A stretch of 64,000 bases of DNA, taken from positions 22,298-86,297 of the forward strand of contig DATCYW010000055.1 of assembly GCA_036526255.1 (NCBI GenBank). Direction: 5' to 3'. Below are positions 54,704-62,913 of this stretch, in pieces. The stretch's first letter is position 1, and the number at the start of each line of letters is the position of its first letter. Under the pieces are notes generated by a model, which was given only the letters and a program-made list of their open reading frames with translations, did not search any database and was not told where the DNA came from. The DNA comes from Malonomonas sp036526255 (GTDB taxonomy: Bacteria > Desulfobacterota > Desulfuromonadia > Desulfuromonadales > Geopsychrobacteraceae). The translations under genes and the position numbers were made by a program.

Positions 54704-55522
54704 ATGACACTTAACGAAAAATACCTGCAGCTGCAGCAACAACTGCGCAGCTTTGAATCGGTTGCCGTCGCTTTTTCCGGCGGCGTCGATTCGACTTTTC
54801 TGCTTAAAGTCGCCCGTGACACTCTGGGGGCGGAGAAGGTGCTGGCGTTGACCGCCACATCACCGACCTACCCGACCTTCGAATTTGAGCAGAGCCAAAA
54901 ACTGGCCGAACAGATCGGCGTCAAACAGCTGGCCTTTGAGAGCAATGAACTGGAGATTCCCGGCTTCGCCGAGAACCCGCCGCGGCGCTGTTACCACTGT
55001 AAGCACGAATTGTTCAGCCTGTTCCTGCGGCAGGCACAGAAACTCGGCTATCGTCAGGTGCTGGACGGCTCAAACCTCGATGATCTGGGCGATTACCGCC
55101 CCGGCCGGGATGCGGTGACCGAGCTGAAAATCGCTTCGCCGCTGCTGGATGCCCAGCTCAGCAAAGCGGATATCCGCCAGCTGAGCAAACAGCTTGGCCT
55201 GCCGACCTGGAACAAGCAGCCCTTTGCCTGCCTCTCGTCGCGCTTCCCCTATGGCACCCAGATCACCGCCGAGCGCCTGAAACAGATCGACCGCTGTGAA
55301 AGCTGGCTGCGCGAGCAGGGTTTCGGCAATTATCGTGTCCGCTTTCACGAACTGATCGCCCGCATCGAAGTGGCGCCGGACGATATCGACAAGCTGCTGG
55401 ATAAAGACGTGCGGCAGCGACTGGTCGAGGAATTCAAAGCCGCTGGTTTTACCTATGTCACCCTCGATCTGCAGGGGTATCGGACCGGCAGCATGAACGA
55501 GACCCTGCCGACCAACGACTGA
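54704..55522 (+). CDS. larE: sulfur transferase LarE (Ni-pincer cofactor)
   Basis: 272 residues. It adenylates the dicarboxylate made by LarB and donates sulfur. The PP-loop SGGVDSTFLLK is at 25-35. Three cysteines are in the LarE positions: C96 and C99 in RRCYHCK and C176 in PFACLSSRFPYG, in the pattern of LarE proteins that use a [4Fe-4S] cluster rather than sacrificing one Cys (as recalled from Thermotoga work). It is six bases after cysK. The start at 54704 is preferred to a TTG at 54695. The partner larB and larC genes are 50 kb away. Confidence 0.94.
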   Translation: MTLNEKYLQLQQQLRSFESVAVAFSGGVDSTFLLKVARDTLGAEKVLALTATSPTYPTFEFEQSQKLAEQIGVKQLAFESNELEIPGFAENPPRRCYHCKHELFSLFLRQAQKLGYRQVLDGSNLDDLGDYRPGRDAVTELKIASPLLDAQLSKADIRQLSKQLGLPTWNKQPFACLSSRFPYGTQITAERLKQIDRCESWLREQGFGNYRVRFHELIARIEVAPDDIDKLLDKDVRQRLVEEFKAAGFTYVTLDLQGYRTGSMNETLPTND

Positions 55523-55571
55523 TCACGACAGCAGAGAACCACTCTACCGCCGGCCCGCAACAGGAGATGCG

Positions 55572-55994
55572 ATGTCAAAGAATAGTGCGCTGTTTGCCGT
55601 CTGCTTTGTCGCCGGTTTGCTCGGCAGCCTGGGGCACAGCCTGTTTGTCTGGGCCTGTGGCGAGTGGGGGCTGACCGCTTTTATCGGGGTAAAAATCGCC
55701 CCGGCGTTGAAACTGAGCTGGCTCTATCCACAGCTGATCATCGGCGGACTCTGGGGTCTGGGATATTTCTTCACCGTCAGTGTACCGCGCCTTCGTCGCC
55801 ACTGGATCCGCAAAGGAATCTGGTACAGCCTGCTGCCCTCCGCCTACAGCCTGTTCTACGCGCTCCCCTATCTGCAGAATCAGGACCTGGGCGGATTAAA
55901 CCTGGGGATGCTGACGCCGCTGTTCATCATTGTTGCCAACCTACTCTGGGGCGTTTTAACCGGCTTTTTCACGCGACTGTTCTGGGGGCGCTGA
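55572..55994 (+). CDS. uncharacterised four-helix inner-membrane protein
   Basis: 140 residues with four hydrophobic segments (about 5-25, 45-70, 85-105 and 112-135). Charged residues cluster between helices 2 and 3 (VPRLRRHWIRKG). I do not recognise a family. It has AGGAGATGCG before the ATG and is followed by the nuclease gene by five bases, so they may be co-transcribed. Confidence 0.65.
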   Translation: MSKNSALFAVCFVAGLLGSLGHSLFVWACGEWGLTAFIGVKIAPALKLSWLYPQLIIGGLWGLGYFFTVSVPRLRRHWIRKGIWYSLLPSAYSLFYALPYLQNQDLGGLNLGMLTPLFIIVANLLWGVLTGFFTRLFWGR

Positions 55995-55998
55995 ACGC

Positions 55999-56487
55999 AT
56001 GAAAAGACTTGTGCTGATTATCAGTTTGCTGCTGTGCTGCACACCGGCCCTGTTTGCCGCTGAATACACAGGCCGGGTCAGCTGGATCTATGACGGCGAC
56101 ACCCTGCAGGTCGATGGTATCGGCCGGGTCCGGCTGCTCGGCATCGACACCCCGGAAGCCAAAGGCTCTTCGCGCGACAGGTTCTATCAAAACAACTTTG
56201 CCATCGCGCCGAAAAAACTGCGGCAGATTTCACAGCAAGTCAAACGCTTCAACATTGATACGACGAAAGGGGTGCGGGTCCGGCTGGTCACCGAAGCGCA
56301 GGAGCACGACAAGCATGGCAGGCTGCTCGCCTATCTCTATCTGCCGGATGGTCGTCAGCTGAATCGCATCCTGCTGGAGAAAGGGCTGGCAACGGTATTT
56401 CGCAGCTATCAATTCAGCCTCAAGGATGATTTTTTTACTGCTGAAAACAGCGCCCGCAGCGCTAAAATTGGTCTCTGGCAACAATAA
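55999..56487 (+). CDS. thermonuclease (SNase-like) protein, secreted
   Basis: 162 residues. A signal peptide (residues 1-22, ending LFAAEY) precedes the OB-fold nuclease: RVSWIYDGDTLQVDGIGRVR, with the metal Asp, LLGIDTPEAKGSSRD, and KHGRLLAYLYLPDGRQLNRILLEKGLA, the SNase signature split over residues ~105-130. The catalytic Arg and Glu positions (RLLGIDTPE and YEHDKHGR) are present. It would cut nucleic acids in the periplasm or outside. Confidence 0.9.
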   Translation: MKRLVLIISLLLCCTPALFAAEYTGRVSWIYDGDTLQVDGIGRVRLLGIDTPEAKGSSRDRFYQNNFAIAPKKLRQISQQVKRFNIDTTKGVRVRLVTEAQEHDKHGRLLAYLYLPDGRQLNRILLEKGLATVFRSYQFSLKDDFFTAENSARSAKIGLWQQ

Positions 56488-56545
56488 TCCCTTGCTCCTG
56501 CCGGTCGATTTCTGCTAAGCCACAGGAAAAAAGGGAGCATTTAAC

Positions 56546-57649
56546 ATGGAAAACCTGCAGCAACTGCAACAAATCCTCGACCAGACATTTGTCGGCATCA
56601 GCATGCTACGGCTGTTCACCGCATTCGTGCTGCTGTTTCTGGCTCTGCTGCTGAAGCGGATCCTGGCCCACCTGTTCACCAAGCTGATTTTTAAAGCCGT
56701 GCAGCACACCTCGAGCGAAATGGACGAGATGCTGCTGAAAAGCCTGCGCAAACCGGCTGAATTTCTGGTGCTGGTCATCGGCCTGATGTTCGTTGTCGAG
56801 ATTCTGCAGCTGCCGCAGGAACCGACCAATCTGGACAGCCTGGCGAATGATATTATCAAAATCCTGCTGACCTTCAATATCGCCTGGTTCTGCTACAACC
56901 TGGTCTCTCTGCTGGAACACTGGCTCTGCCACTGGGCCGGAAAAACCGAATCGGCCCTTGATGACCAACTGATCCCCTTTGTGCGTAAAAGCCTGCGGGT
57001 CTTTATCGTCATCATGGCGCTGCTGATGCTGGTACAGAACCTCGGCTATTCGATCTCCGGACTGCTCGCCTCACTCGGTATCGGCGGCCTGGCGGTTGCC
57101 CTGGCGGCGAAAGACAGCCTGGCGAATATCTTCGGGTCGCTGATGATCCTGCTCGATCGCCCCTTTATGCTCGGCGACTGGGTGAAGGCAGGCGAAATAG
57201 AAGGAACCATCGAAGAGGTCGGCTTCCGCTCGACCCGCATCCGAACCTTTGCCAAAACCCAGATCACCATCCCCAACAGCGCCCTGATGAACATGTCGAT
57301 CGACAACTACAGCCGCATGCCGAAGCGCCGCATCAAAATGACGGTCGGCGTGACCTACGCCACCTCCCCGGCACAGATGCGCCAGGCGGTCGCCGCAATC
57401 AAACAACTGCTGCGTGAACATCCGGCGATCGACCAGGAGTTCATGCTGGTCAATTTCACCGACTTCGGCGCCTCCTCTCTGGACATCATGGTCTACTGCT
57501 TCACCAGCAGCACCATCTGGAACGAATATCTTGAAGCGCGGGAAGATGTCTGCCTGAAAATCATGGAAGTGCTGGAGAGCCTGAATCTTGAGATCGCCTT
57601 CCCGAGCCGTTCAGTCTACCTGCACCAGATGGAACCTGAATCCCCGTAA
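56546..57649 (+). CDS. MscS-type mechanosensitive ion channel
   Basis: 367 residues. Helices lie at about 20-45, 70-95, 105-130 and 145-170; the TM3-like pore helix GIGGLAVALAAKDSLANIFGSLMILLDRPF (outline around residues 172-202) has the typical Gly-Ala packing and is followed by GDWVKAGEIEGTIEEVGFRSTRIRTF and ITIPNSALMNMSIDNYSR, the beta domain. This is the YbdG/YnaI-like group with extra N-terminal helices. It releases solutes on hypo-osmotic shock. GGAG precedes the ATG. Confidence 0.93.
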   Translation: MENLQQLQQILDQTFVGISMLRLFTAFVLLFLALLLKRILAHLFTKLIFKAVQHTSSEMDEMLLKSLRKPAEFLVLVIGLMFVVEILQLPQEPTNLDSLANDIIKILLTFNIAWFCYNLVSLLEHWLCHWAGKTESALDDQLIPFVRKSLRVFIVIMALLMLVQNLGYSISGLLASLGIGGLAVALAAKDSLANIFGSLMILLDRPFMLGDWVKAGEIEGTIEEVGFRSTRIRTFAKTQITIPNSALMNMSIDNYSRMPKRRIKMTVGVTYATSPAQMRQAVAAIKQLLREHPAIDQEFMLVNFTDFGASSLDIMVYCFTSSTIWNEYLEAREDVCLKIMEVLESLNLEIAFPSRSVYLHQMEPESP

Positions 57650-57848
57650 ACAGAAACTAAATCACTAAAAGCAACACAGAACAACGTTTTACCTTGATTT
57701 GGCTGCCGATTTGCATATCTAATGAGAGGCACAGGGCTGCTTTCTGTATGACTCGTGTGGGGGGAGAGTTTTACGGCTATTAATCAGCTTGTGACTTACG
57801 TTATTTCACTGAGACCACAAGCCATTACCGTTAAAACAAGGTTTTATA

Positions 57849-58994
57849 ATGCCCCTACTGCAAATCCAGACCCTGCTTGCCAGCAGCAAGCAGGACGACC
57901 GTAGCCTACAGTTCACCATTGATGACCTGCAGCAGAATTATGGTGACCAAGTCTACCCGGCTGTTTTTCAGGCCCTCTACAATATCGAGTTGAGCGTCGA
58001 AACCGCCAGATTTTTCTGGCAGGAAGCGACCCGCGATCAATTTCAGCTCAATTCACTGCGCAGCCTGCGCGCCACCCTGCTTGACTACCTCTATACCAGG
58101 ACCAACGAACTGCTTGATCCCCGGGTGATCGATGCACACAAGCTAGACAAACTGCGCCTCAGTGCGGTAACAGACGGACTGACCCACCTCTACAACCAGT
58201 CTCACTTCAAGCAGGAGCTGGGCGACCTGATCAGCAAGTACAACAGCATGCCGGGAGCAACCTTCTCCCTGCTGCTGTTCGACCTGGACCACTTCAAACA
58301 GTTCAATGACCGCAGCGGCCACCTGCGTGGCGATCGCGTGCTTGCTGATGTCGGACAGATAATCAGCTCGCTGGTTCCCGCTGGAGCCCTTGCCGCCCGC
58401 TATGGTGGCGAAGAATTCGCCGTGATATTGCCTGACACAGGACTGACCCAGTCGATTATTCTGGCGGACAAGATCCGCTCGACAATTGAGCAGACCCGCT
58501 TCGATGGCGAGGAGCGGCTCGACAAGGGCAACCTGACCATCAGCGGTGGTGTTGCCTGCTACCCCGCTGCCGGAAAATCGATGGTCGCACTGGTCGCACA
58601 TGCAGACAGTAAACTCTATGATGCCAAGGTGACCCGCAACAGCATATCGCCAAAGCCATCAGACAGTCGCGGCATTATCCGCCACGCCATTCGCAACATT
58701 GTCGAACTGCGCAGCACGAACAATGAATCCTTTAAAAATTCACTCAGTGCCGACATCAGCTACACCGGCATGCTGCTGAAAACCGATCGGGCCCCCACCG
58801 TCGGCAACCAGATTGAACTGCGCTTTCCCTACCCCTTCTGGCCCAGCGAGCATCTGACAACCGCCCAGGTTCGCCATGTGCGCAGCAACGCGACACCCAA
58901 CAACTACCTGATCGGCATAGAATTTACCGAACCACAGGTCGATTTCATTGAAAGAATCCTGCCATCAGAGCTCTACAGTCCCGCGAGCACCTAA
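57849..58994 (+). CDS. diguanylate cyclase (GGEEF) fused to PilZ domain
   Basis: 381 residues without membrane segments. The N-terminal ~95 residues are helical and of unknown type. The GGDEF domain starts DGLTHLYNQSHF and has the active motif RYGGEEF at 185-190. No RxxD inhibitory site precedes it. The C-terminal PilZ domain has RHAIR at 278-282 and DISYTG at 302-307, the two c-di-GMP ligand motifs. The protein should make c-di-GMP and bind it. A 200-base spacer precedes it; PilT and other motility genes are elsewhere in the window. Confidence 0.92.
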   Translation: MPLLQIQTLLASSKQDDRSLQFTIDDLQQNYGDQVYPAVFQALYNIELSVETARFFWQEATRDQFQLNSLRSLRATLLDYLYTRTNELLDPRVIDAHKLDKLRLSAVTDGLTHLYNQSHFKQELGDLISKYNSMPGATFSLLLFDLDHFKQFNDRSGHLRGDRVLADVGQIISSLVPAGALAARYGGEEFAVILPDTGLTQSIILADKIRSTIEQTRFDGEERLDKGNLTISGGVACYPAAGKSMVALVAHADSKLYDAKVTRNSISPKPSDSRGIIRHAIRNIVELRSTNNESFKNSLSADISYTGMLLKTDRAPTVGNQIELRFPYPFWPSEHLTTAQVRHVRSNATPNNYLIGIEFTEPQVDFIERILPSELYSPAST

Positions 58995-59066
58995 CGCGCT
59001 TGTCGCTGCGCGCTCTTTCCGCTACACTTGCCGGCGATTGTTCACTGCGCTGACAAGGAGGAATTG

Positions 59067-60194
59067 ATGGCGGCCACAGTCTGGTTTGCAGATTTACGTT
59101 CCGGAGTCCGGGAAAACCTTTTTGACAAGCTGGAGCGCCTGCTCAGCCAGGCCGGACTGGCAACAGCCATTAAATCGGGCGATCTGACTGCGGTTAAGAT
59201 CCATTTTGGTGAAAAAGGCGGACATGCTTACGTACGTCCGGTATTTATCCGCAAGATTGTCGAACAGATCAAGTTGCTGGGCGGCAAACCCTTCCTCACT
59301 GACTCCAACACCCTCTACCCCGGCCAGCGCAAAGAAGCGGTATCAGCCCTGACCTGCGGCATCGAAAACGGCTTTGCCTACGCTGTCGTCGGCGCACCGC
59401 TGATCATGTCTGATGGCCTGCGTGGCTCATCGGCGCGGCGGGTGCCGATCAACGGCGAACTGCTTGAATCTGCCGATATCGGCCTGGAGATTCTCGAAGC
59501 GGACGCGCTGCTGACCGTCAGCCATTTTAAATGTCACGAGCTGACCGGCTTCGGCGGAGCGATTAAAAATCTGGCCATGGGCTGTTCGAGCCGCGCCGGG
59601 AAAATGGAGCAACATTCGACTGTCGCACCCAAGGTTGCGGAGAAGCTATGCACGCTCTGCGGCGACTGCCTGAAGGCCTGCGCTCACGCTGCCATCGAAC
59701 TCAATGCGCAGAGCGCTGCAATCGACGCGCAGCTGTGCACCGGCTGCAGCCGCTGCATCACCATCTGCAGCGAGAAAGCGATTCAGATTCAGTGGAATGA
59801 GCAGGCCGACAAGGTGATGCGTAAAATGGCCGAGTACGCGCTCGGCGCCACCAGCGGCAAGGCAGGAAAACAACTCTACGTCAACTTTATCACCCAGGTC
59901 AGTCCGTCCTGCGATTGCTACGGGCATTCGGACGCGGCCATTGTTCCCGACATCGGCATCCTCGCCAGCACCGACCCGGTCGCCCTCGATCAGGCCTGCG
60001 CCGACCTGGTCAACCAGGCACAGGGCTTACCGAACACGGCGCTGACCAGCGGCCAAGCGCCGGGTGGGGATAAATTTCGCGGGGTACATCCGGATATCGA
60101 CTGGGAGGTCACGCTGGAACACGCAGAGAAGGTCGGCCTGGGCAGTCGTGAATATCAACTGAATAGATTGGAACCAAAGGGCAAAGACTGGTAA
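59067..60194 (+). CDS. DUF362 protein with two [4Fe-4S] ferredoxin motifs
   Basis: 375 residues from ATG with AAGGAGG upstream. The DUF362 part (residues ~1-185) has VKIHFGEKGGHAYVRP and LTVSHFKCHELTGFGGAIKNLAMG (outline). Two cluster motifs follow: LCTLCGDCLKACAHAAIE and LCTGCSRCITICSEKAIQ, each CxxCxxCxxxC, near residues 190-230. It likely passes electrons. The rest, VPDIGILASTDPVALDQACADLV, is typical of the family. It converges with resB with a single base between stops. Confidence 0.9.
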   Translation: MAATVWFADLRSGVRENLFDKLERLLSQAGLATAIKSGDLTAVKIHFGEKGGHAYVRPVFIRKIVEQIKLLGGKPFLTDSNTLYPGQRKEAVSALTCGIENGFAYAVVGAPLIMSDGLRGSSARRVPINGELLESADIGLEILEADALLTVSHFKCHELTGFGGAIKNLAMGCSSRAGKMEQHSTVAPKVAEKLCTLCGDCLKACAHAAIELNAQSAAIDAQLCTGCSRCITICSEKAIQIQWNEQADKVMRKMAEYALGATSGKAGKQLYVNFITQVSPSCDCYGHSDAAIVPDIGILASTDPVALDQACADLVNQAQGLPNTALTSGQAPGGDKFRGVHPDIDWEVTLEHAEKVGLGSREYQLNRLEPKGKDW

Positions 60195-60195
60195 A

Positions 60196-61386
60196 TCAGC
60201 CCGGCAGCCGGTCTTTCAGCTGCTCAAGTCGCTGCTGACCGGCGAGATCGCCATATCCGGCCAGCACCACCAGCCCGAACTGACCATCCGCCTGCCGGAC
60301 CAGCCCGATAGCCCGAAACGGCACCAGCAGCGCCACAAGCAGGCCGCAAACGAGCAGTATCGAACCAATCCATACCAGTGGCTCACCCGGATCGCTGGAG
60401 AGCTGAAAACCGACGCTCCAGACGCCATCGCCGTGATACTGAAAGGCGGTCTGATAAACACTGACACCACCAATGGTCAGCGGCTGATTGACCCGAATCT
60501 GCCCTTTTTGCAGCAGACGGTCATCGAGAAAGATGGAAACCTCTGTCTCCATCTGCTTGAGAATCGGGTCCCGGTACTCAATGTTCACAATTTTAAATCC
60601 CGGATTTGGAGTGCGGTTGAACTTCTCTGTCTCCGCCGTGACTTCGTAAATCCCCAGCGATTGCTCCTGGCGAAAAACCTCGACCTTCAAAACCCCCATA
60701 TCCGGCTCAAAATGCCGTACGACACAGGACAGGTCCAGCCCTGAAACCCTGAAAGCATCCCCCTCCTGCAAGGTGACCGACTCCAGTAATTGCCCGCTGC
60801 CGGCGTCAAGCAGGTCGAATCTGAGCTTAATCGGGTAATAGATGGCGCGGAAACTGTCAGCCCGCAAACCGATTCCAAGTGGCAGTTCGGCCTGCGCATC
60901 CCAGTCGTAATAGCGGTCATTGACCTGGTACAGATAGGTGTTGATGGTACCGACAAAACCGGCTTCACCAATAATAGCGCCGGCCATGATAATAAGCAGC
61001 GCCATGTGCACCAGCGTTGAGCCCCAACGCCCGAGCCGCCCCCGTCGGGCAAGCAGTCTGCCGTCAGCGCAATGGGTCGCAAAGCCGGCCTGTCGCAATA
61101 AGGTTTCGATGGATTCAATTTCGGTCTGCGGCAGCGGAGGTGTCGATTGCTCCAGCGCGTGGTGCAAACGATCCGTATCGGCTAAATTTCTGCGAATGGT
61201 CTTCAGGGTGCAGCAGAGCAAGTTAAGCGCCAGCAGGCCCAGCAGGAGACGATACCAGAGGGACTGAAAGTAGAGTTCGTAATGACCGGCCTGCTCCGGC
61301 ACTCCGGTACCAAAAACGGCAACCACAGACAGAGACAGCAGCAGAAAAAGCGTCAGCTTGACCGAAGTGAAAAACTTGAACATCAA
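60196..61386 (-). CDS. ResB-family cytochrome c maturation protein
   Basis: 396 residues. N-terminal FKFFTSVKLTLFLLLSLSVVAVFG and a second helix (GLLALNLLCCTL), then STLVHMALLIIMAGAIIGE, then a large periplasmic part and a last helix near residue 350. This is the ResB/CcsB pattern of the system II haem-attachment complex, which with CcsA exports haem and reduces apocytochrome cysteines. No ccsA or resA is adjacent. It is coupled (four-base ATGA overlap) to the preceding secreted protein and lies downstream of a cytochrome cluster, so it may serve it specifically. Confidence 0.88.
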   Translation of the reverse strand: MMFKFFTSVKLTLFLLLSLSVVAVFGTGVPEQAGHYELYFQSLWYRLLLGLLALNLLCCTLKTIRRNLADTDRLHHALEQSTPPLPQTEIESIETLLRQAGFATHCADGRLLARRGRLGRWGSTLVHMALLIIMAGAIIGEAGFVGTINTYLYQVNDRYYDWDAQAELPLGIGLRADSFRAIYYPIKLRFDLLDAGSGQLLESVTLQEGDAFRVSGLDLSCVVRHFEPDMGVLKVEVFRQEQSLGIYEVTAETEKFNRTPNPGFKIVNIEYRDPILKQMETEVSIFLDDRLLQKGQIRVNQPLTIGGVSVYQTAFQYHGDGVWSVGFQLSSDPGEPLVWIGSILLVCGLLVALLVPFRAIGLVRQADGQFGLVVLAGYGDLAGQQRLEQLKDRLPG

Positions 61387-62198
61387 CGCAACTCGATTTT
61401 CGGTCGGGAGTTAACCGGAGCGTTCTGCATCTGCAGAAGGGAAGGTAGCTTGCGAGCAACTATTTTCATGTCGCTGATTGTGACACCCTCGGCAACCACC
61501 AGCGCCGCCGGCACTGTTCCGCCGAAAACACCGACATAATCCCCCGGCTCAGGACGGCCGCCCTGGTAGTCTTTGCGGGTTCGCAGATAAACGCTGCCCG
61601 CTTCTGCCAGGGGGAGAAAAAAAGATCCATCAGCCTCAGTTCGTTCTGAAACGCTCAAGGGGCTGGCCGAAACCTCCCGGTCAGAAAAGGCAAAAACCAG
61701 CAGGCCTGCGACCGGCCTGCCGTCAATATCGACAACCTGCCCACTGATAGCAGTTGCCGATGGGTCGGTCAACCCGGCAAACACCCAAGCCTTGTCGTGC
61801 ACACCTGCGTCGGTCGTTTCTCCAGCCTTCAGCGTCACTCGCGATGGCTCTCCGGCAGGATTCGGGGTTAAGAATATCAGGTCGCCGACGCGTGGTGGCC
61901 CCATCAGCGGCCCCGGCGAATTGCGCAAAAACACACCAACGTAATAATCTCCAGCAGGTCCCGACAGCTCGAACACGCCATCGGATTGCACTTGCGCGAC
62001 CGGCCCCGGAATTCGCGTGTACTTGCGCGGGTCGGGGATAGCACCATCGACGGACCAGAGAGCCGCAACCCCCGAACAGCTGGGGAGACTGGAGCAATCG
62101 ACCCTGCCGACCACCCGCCCGATCTGGTCGGAGGCAACGACCTCCCCGTGACCGCAGATCAGCAACAATAGACCAACAACGAAGATGACTCGTAGCAT
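61383..62198 (-). CDS. secreted protein with carboxypeptidase-regulatory-like beta domains
   Basis: 271 residues. A signal peptide (MLRVIFVVGLLLLICGHG) precedes beta-rich sequence. Two halves resemble the CarboxypepD_reg / transthyretin-like fold: VQSDGVFELSGPAGDYYVGVF near 85-105, and ISGQVVDIDGRPVAGLLVFAF near 165-185 with TEADGSFFLPL following. A Cys pair in DCSSLPSCSG may form a disulfide. The family is usually an outer-membrane or surface structural domain. It is coupled to resB. Specific function unknown. Confidence 0.75.
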   Translation of the reverse strand: MLRVIFVVGLLLLICGHGEVVASDQIGRVVGRVDCSSLPSCSGVAALWSVDGAIPDPRKYTRIPGPVAQVQSDGVFELSGPAGDYYVGVFLRNSPGPLMGPPRVGDLIFLTPNPAGEPSRVTLKAGETTDAGVHDKAWVFAGLTDPSATAISGQVVDIDGRPVAGLLVFAFSDREVSASPLSVSERTEADGSFFLPLAEAGSVYLRTRKDYQGGRPEPGDYVGVFGGTVPAALVVAEGVTISDMKIVARKLPSLLQMQNAPVNSRPKIELR

Positions 62199-62241
62199 TG
62201 AATAAACTTTCAGTGAGAAAACCAAGGTTGTTGCAGTGTAT

Positions 62242-62285
62242 AAAAAAAACGGGCCAAGGGAAACTACTGCTTCACCTGGCCCGCT
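62242..62285 (-). terminator. rho-independent terminator of the c7-type cytochrome gene
   Basis: On the reverse strand a GCGGGCCAGG arm, a loop of about 20 bases and a CCTTGGCCCG arm are followed by eight T. It separates the cytochrome gene from the downstream secreted-protein/resB unit. Confidence 0.88.
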
Positions 62286-62309
62286 TAAATCATCCTGCTT
62301 GCTCTCTAC

Positions 62310-62711
62310 CTACCGAGCATCGCGGCATTTGCCTCTATATCGGCTCCAGCGACAGTCAGTGTCGGCGTCACAGCTGCCCTTATCGCTGTAATCAGAGCAG
62401 CTGGCTGCCGGAGCGGACATCGGAGCAGGAGCAGACGTATGGCAGGTTGTACATTTCGCGTAAGCCTCCGCCAGAGACGGAGCCTGATCAGTCTTACCAT
62501 GACAGCCGGAACAACTGCCGTTGCCGACGCCATAATGATGACAGTCCTTACAACCCTTGGCGAGCGCACTGTGCGCCGCGTGATTAAATAGCACTGGCGC
62601 TTGCCCAGAGACCTCTAAAGTAATCGTGTCTGGAGCTTTCAAGGCGACAGCCGGCATCGCGAAGGCGGCCACAACCGACACGGCCAAAGCGATCATCAGT
62701 AATCTCTGCAT
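62310..62711 (-). CDS. three-haem c7-type (class III) cytochrome with four-cysteine tail
   Basis: 133 residues. A signal peptide (to about residue 23, AVALKA) is followed by the NHAAH distal-His segment at 43-47 and three CxxCH sites: CKDCH at 54-58, CSGCH at 67-71 and CTTCH at 87-91, the c7/c3 arrangement for periplasmic electron transfer. After an Ala/Pro-rich linker come four further cysteines, C105, C114, C120 and C129, in CSDYSDKGSCDADTDC plus RWSRYRGKC, which cannot bind haem and probably form two disulfides. Such a tail is not part of the usual c7 fold; it may be a surface or docking module. It ends at a strong terminator. Confidence 0.88.
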   Translation of the reverse strand: MQRLLMIALAVSVVAAFAMPAVALKAPDTITLEVSGQAPVLFNHAAHSALAKGCKDCHHYGVGNGSCSGCHGKTDQAPSLAEAYAKCTTCHTSAPAPMSAPAASCSDYSDKGSCDADTDCRWSRYRGKCRDAR

Positions 62712-62778
62712 TCAATCCTCCACTGCTGCTGAATTTTGTATTCGCGAACTATATGTATGTAGATAATTGTTGGTGAAA

Positions 62779-62807
62779 GAGCGGGCCGGAGAAGTTCCGG
62801 CCCGCTC
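62779..62807 (-). terminator. strong hairpin, probable terminator of the multihaem cytochrome unit
   Basis: GAGCGGGCCGGA (62779-62790), loop GAAGT, TCCGGCCCGCTC (62796-62807): a 12-base perfect GC-rich stem. On the reverse strand it is followed by TTTC only, so it may also be a message-end stabiliser. It closes the region directly after the 18-codon gene. Confidence 0.75.
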
Positions 62808-62815
62808 GGTACGAC

Positions 62816-62872
62816 TTAGCAGGGATGAACGTTGCTGCTCCCGACTACTTTTGGCTTCATGTACTTTTTCAT
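62816..62872 (-). CDS. 18-residue peptide gene, candidate RiPP-like precursor or signal peptide
   Basis: MKKYMKPKVVGSSNVHPC, far below usual gene length limits. The ATG has AAGGAG exactly six bases upstream, the best ribosome site in this region. The stop is followed nine bases later by a 12-base hairpin, and the gene lies 41 bases after the multihaem cytochrome on the same strand, so it is most likely the last gene of that message. The YMKPKVVGSS part resembles the Y-x-x-P-x-(L/V)-x-G leader motif recognised by RRE/PqqD-type proteins in lasso and other modified peptides; the C-terminal NVHPC could be a very short core with a reactive Cys. No maturase lies beside it in this window. I do not know a named family. 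Confidence 0.7.
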   Translation of the reverse strand: MKKYMKPKVVGSSNVHPC

Positions 62873-62913
62873 CGTCTACTCCTTCTTGCTACTGGTTATT
62901 GGTGCTGACTGTC

